Position numbers and translations under genes: made by a program. Positions 5,226 to 5,859 of a stretch of DNA of 5,859 nt are shown one piece after another. The first letter of the stretch is position 1. Every line of letters starts with the position of its first letter. The notes under the pieces are model-generated. The model did not search any database. It had not been told where the DNA came from and worked only from the letters and a program-made list of their open reading frames with translations. The DNA is from Saprospiraceae bacterium (GTDB taxonomy: Bacteria; Bacteroidota; Bacteroidia; Chitinophagales; Saprospiraceae), in assembly GCA_029262975.1 (NCBI GenBank), contig JAJCYJ010000664.1:1-5859 (forward strand), given 5' to 3'.

Positions 5226-5859
5226 TTAAAGCTTCACCGTAAATACTGTACCCTTTCCTAATTCACTTTGTACATCGATACTGCCACGGTGAGAAATTAT
5301 TATTTGCCGACAGAGACTCAGTCCTATACCCGAGCCATTTTTACGGGTAGTAAAGAAAGGAATAAATATTTGATCTAACATTTCTTCTTCAATGCCGTCA
5401 CCATTATCAGCGATTTGAATAGTTAACTGGGTACCTTCTTTGTGTAATCTGATTTCAAGTACAGGATCTTTGTGACCATGAAGTGCATCCAGGGCATTCT
5501 TTATAAGATTAATGAAAGCTTGCTCTAATAAACTCGCATCGGCTTTAATGACCAGATTGTGCGATGGAAATTTTTTAATTAGCTTGATACCTTTTTCTTC
5601 TAATTCCCCCGTATACAATACCGTCAGTCTTTCCATTAATTCTTTAAAATCAAATTCTTCAAAATCCGGAGGTGGGATTCGCGTCAGTTGCCGGTATCGA
5701 TTTGTAAAATCCAGTAATGACTCTCCCCTCTTTTGAATAGCGCTAATGGCCTGATGTATATCAGATCGTGTTTTTTCTTCAATGCCTGTTGCATTTTTTA
5801 TAATATGATCTGTTGTAGCCGCCAATGAGACTACCGGACTAACTGAATTCATAATCTCA
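5226..5859 (-). CDS. Sensor histidine kinase, C-terminal catalytic core (partial at right edge)
   Basis: Two-component kinase that autophosphorylates a histidine and passes the phosphate to a response regulator. Only the end is in the window. The last complete codons at the right edge read E-I-M-N-S-V-S-P-V-V-S-L, the H-box 'HEIMNSVSPIVSL'; the single remaining base 5859 is T on the coding strand, compatible with a CAT histidine just outside. Numbering from the internal Met at 5850-5852, the ATP-binding domain has the N box INLIKNALDAL (114-124), G1 box IADNGDGI (147-154), F box IFIPFFTTR (162-170), G2 box NGSGIGLSL (172-180) and C-terminal GKGTVFTVKL, then TAA at 5226-5228. All catalytic-domain boxes are present. 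Kinases with this H-box are NtrY-like and often sit beside a sigma-54-type response regulator, but any partner, sensor domain or membrane segment lies off-window. Confidence 0.95.
   Translation of the reverse strand, partial: EIMNSVSPVVSLAATTDHIIKNATGIEEKTRSDIHQAISAIQKRGESLLDFTNRYRQLTRIPPPDFEEFDFKELMERLTVLYTGELEEKGIKLIKKFPSHNLVIKADASLLEQAFINLIKNALDALHGHKDPVLEIRLHKEGTQLTIQIADNGDGIEEEMLDQIFIPFFTTRKNGSGIGLSLCRQIIISHRGSIDVQSELGKGTVFTVKL

Overview
This is AT-rich bacterial DNA, most likely from a member of the Bacteroidota. The clues are the modular, signal-peptide-bearing surface protein with repeated Cys-Tyr/'LPxIPG'-type modules (a style common in gliding and surface proteins of that phylum), the HEIMNS-type histidine kinase and the weak ribosome binding sites. 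The phylum call is an inference from protein style; no marker gene is present.

Layout. Positions 1376 down to 1 (minus strand) hold the 5' part of a secreted repeat-module adhesin that is broken by at least two in-frame stops and several frameshifts. It starts with an intact signal peptide and runs off the left edge. Positions 1377-1882 are non-coding, with a G+C-rich hairpin segment at about 1560-1690. Positions 1892-3398 are one complete insertion sequence of the IS4 superfamily, Tn5/IS50-like. It has 18-bp inverted ends beginning CTGA, a minus-strand transposase with the full D-D-E/YREK signature, and a flanking duplication of 8-9 bp. It sits in the centre of an imperfect 21-bp palindrome. 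Its transposase reading frame is shifted near the N-terminus.

Positions 3408-3981 hold no convincing gene but contain one copy of a hairpin repeat. Positions 3982-4803 (plus strand) encode an intact MscS-type mechanosensitive channel of the small 273-residue class. Positions 4804-5225 separate it from a convergent gene and hold two more hairpin repeat copies exactly 80 bp apart. Positions 5226-5859 (minus strand) are the C-terminal kinase core of a sensor histidine kinase whose phospho-accepting histidine codon straddles the right edge.

The genes do not form an operon: the channel and the kinase converge, and the left half is decaying or mobile DNA. No CRISPR array, RNA gene, phage gene or defence system is visible. 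The most interesting signals are the three-copy REP-like hairpin family with a conserved one-sided tail, the IS insertion into a palindrome, and the clustering of frame breaks at G/C homopolymers in an otherwise recognisable adhesin and transposase.
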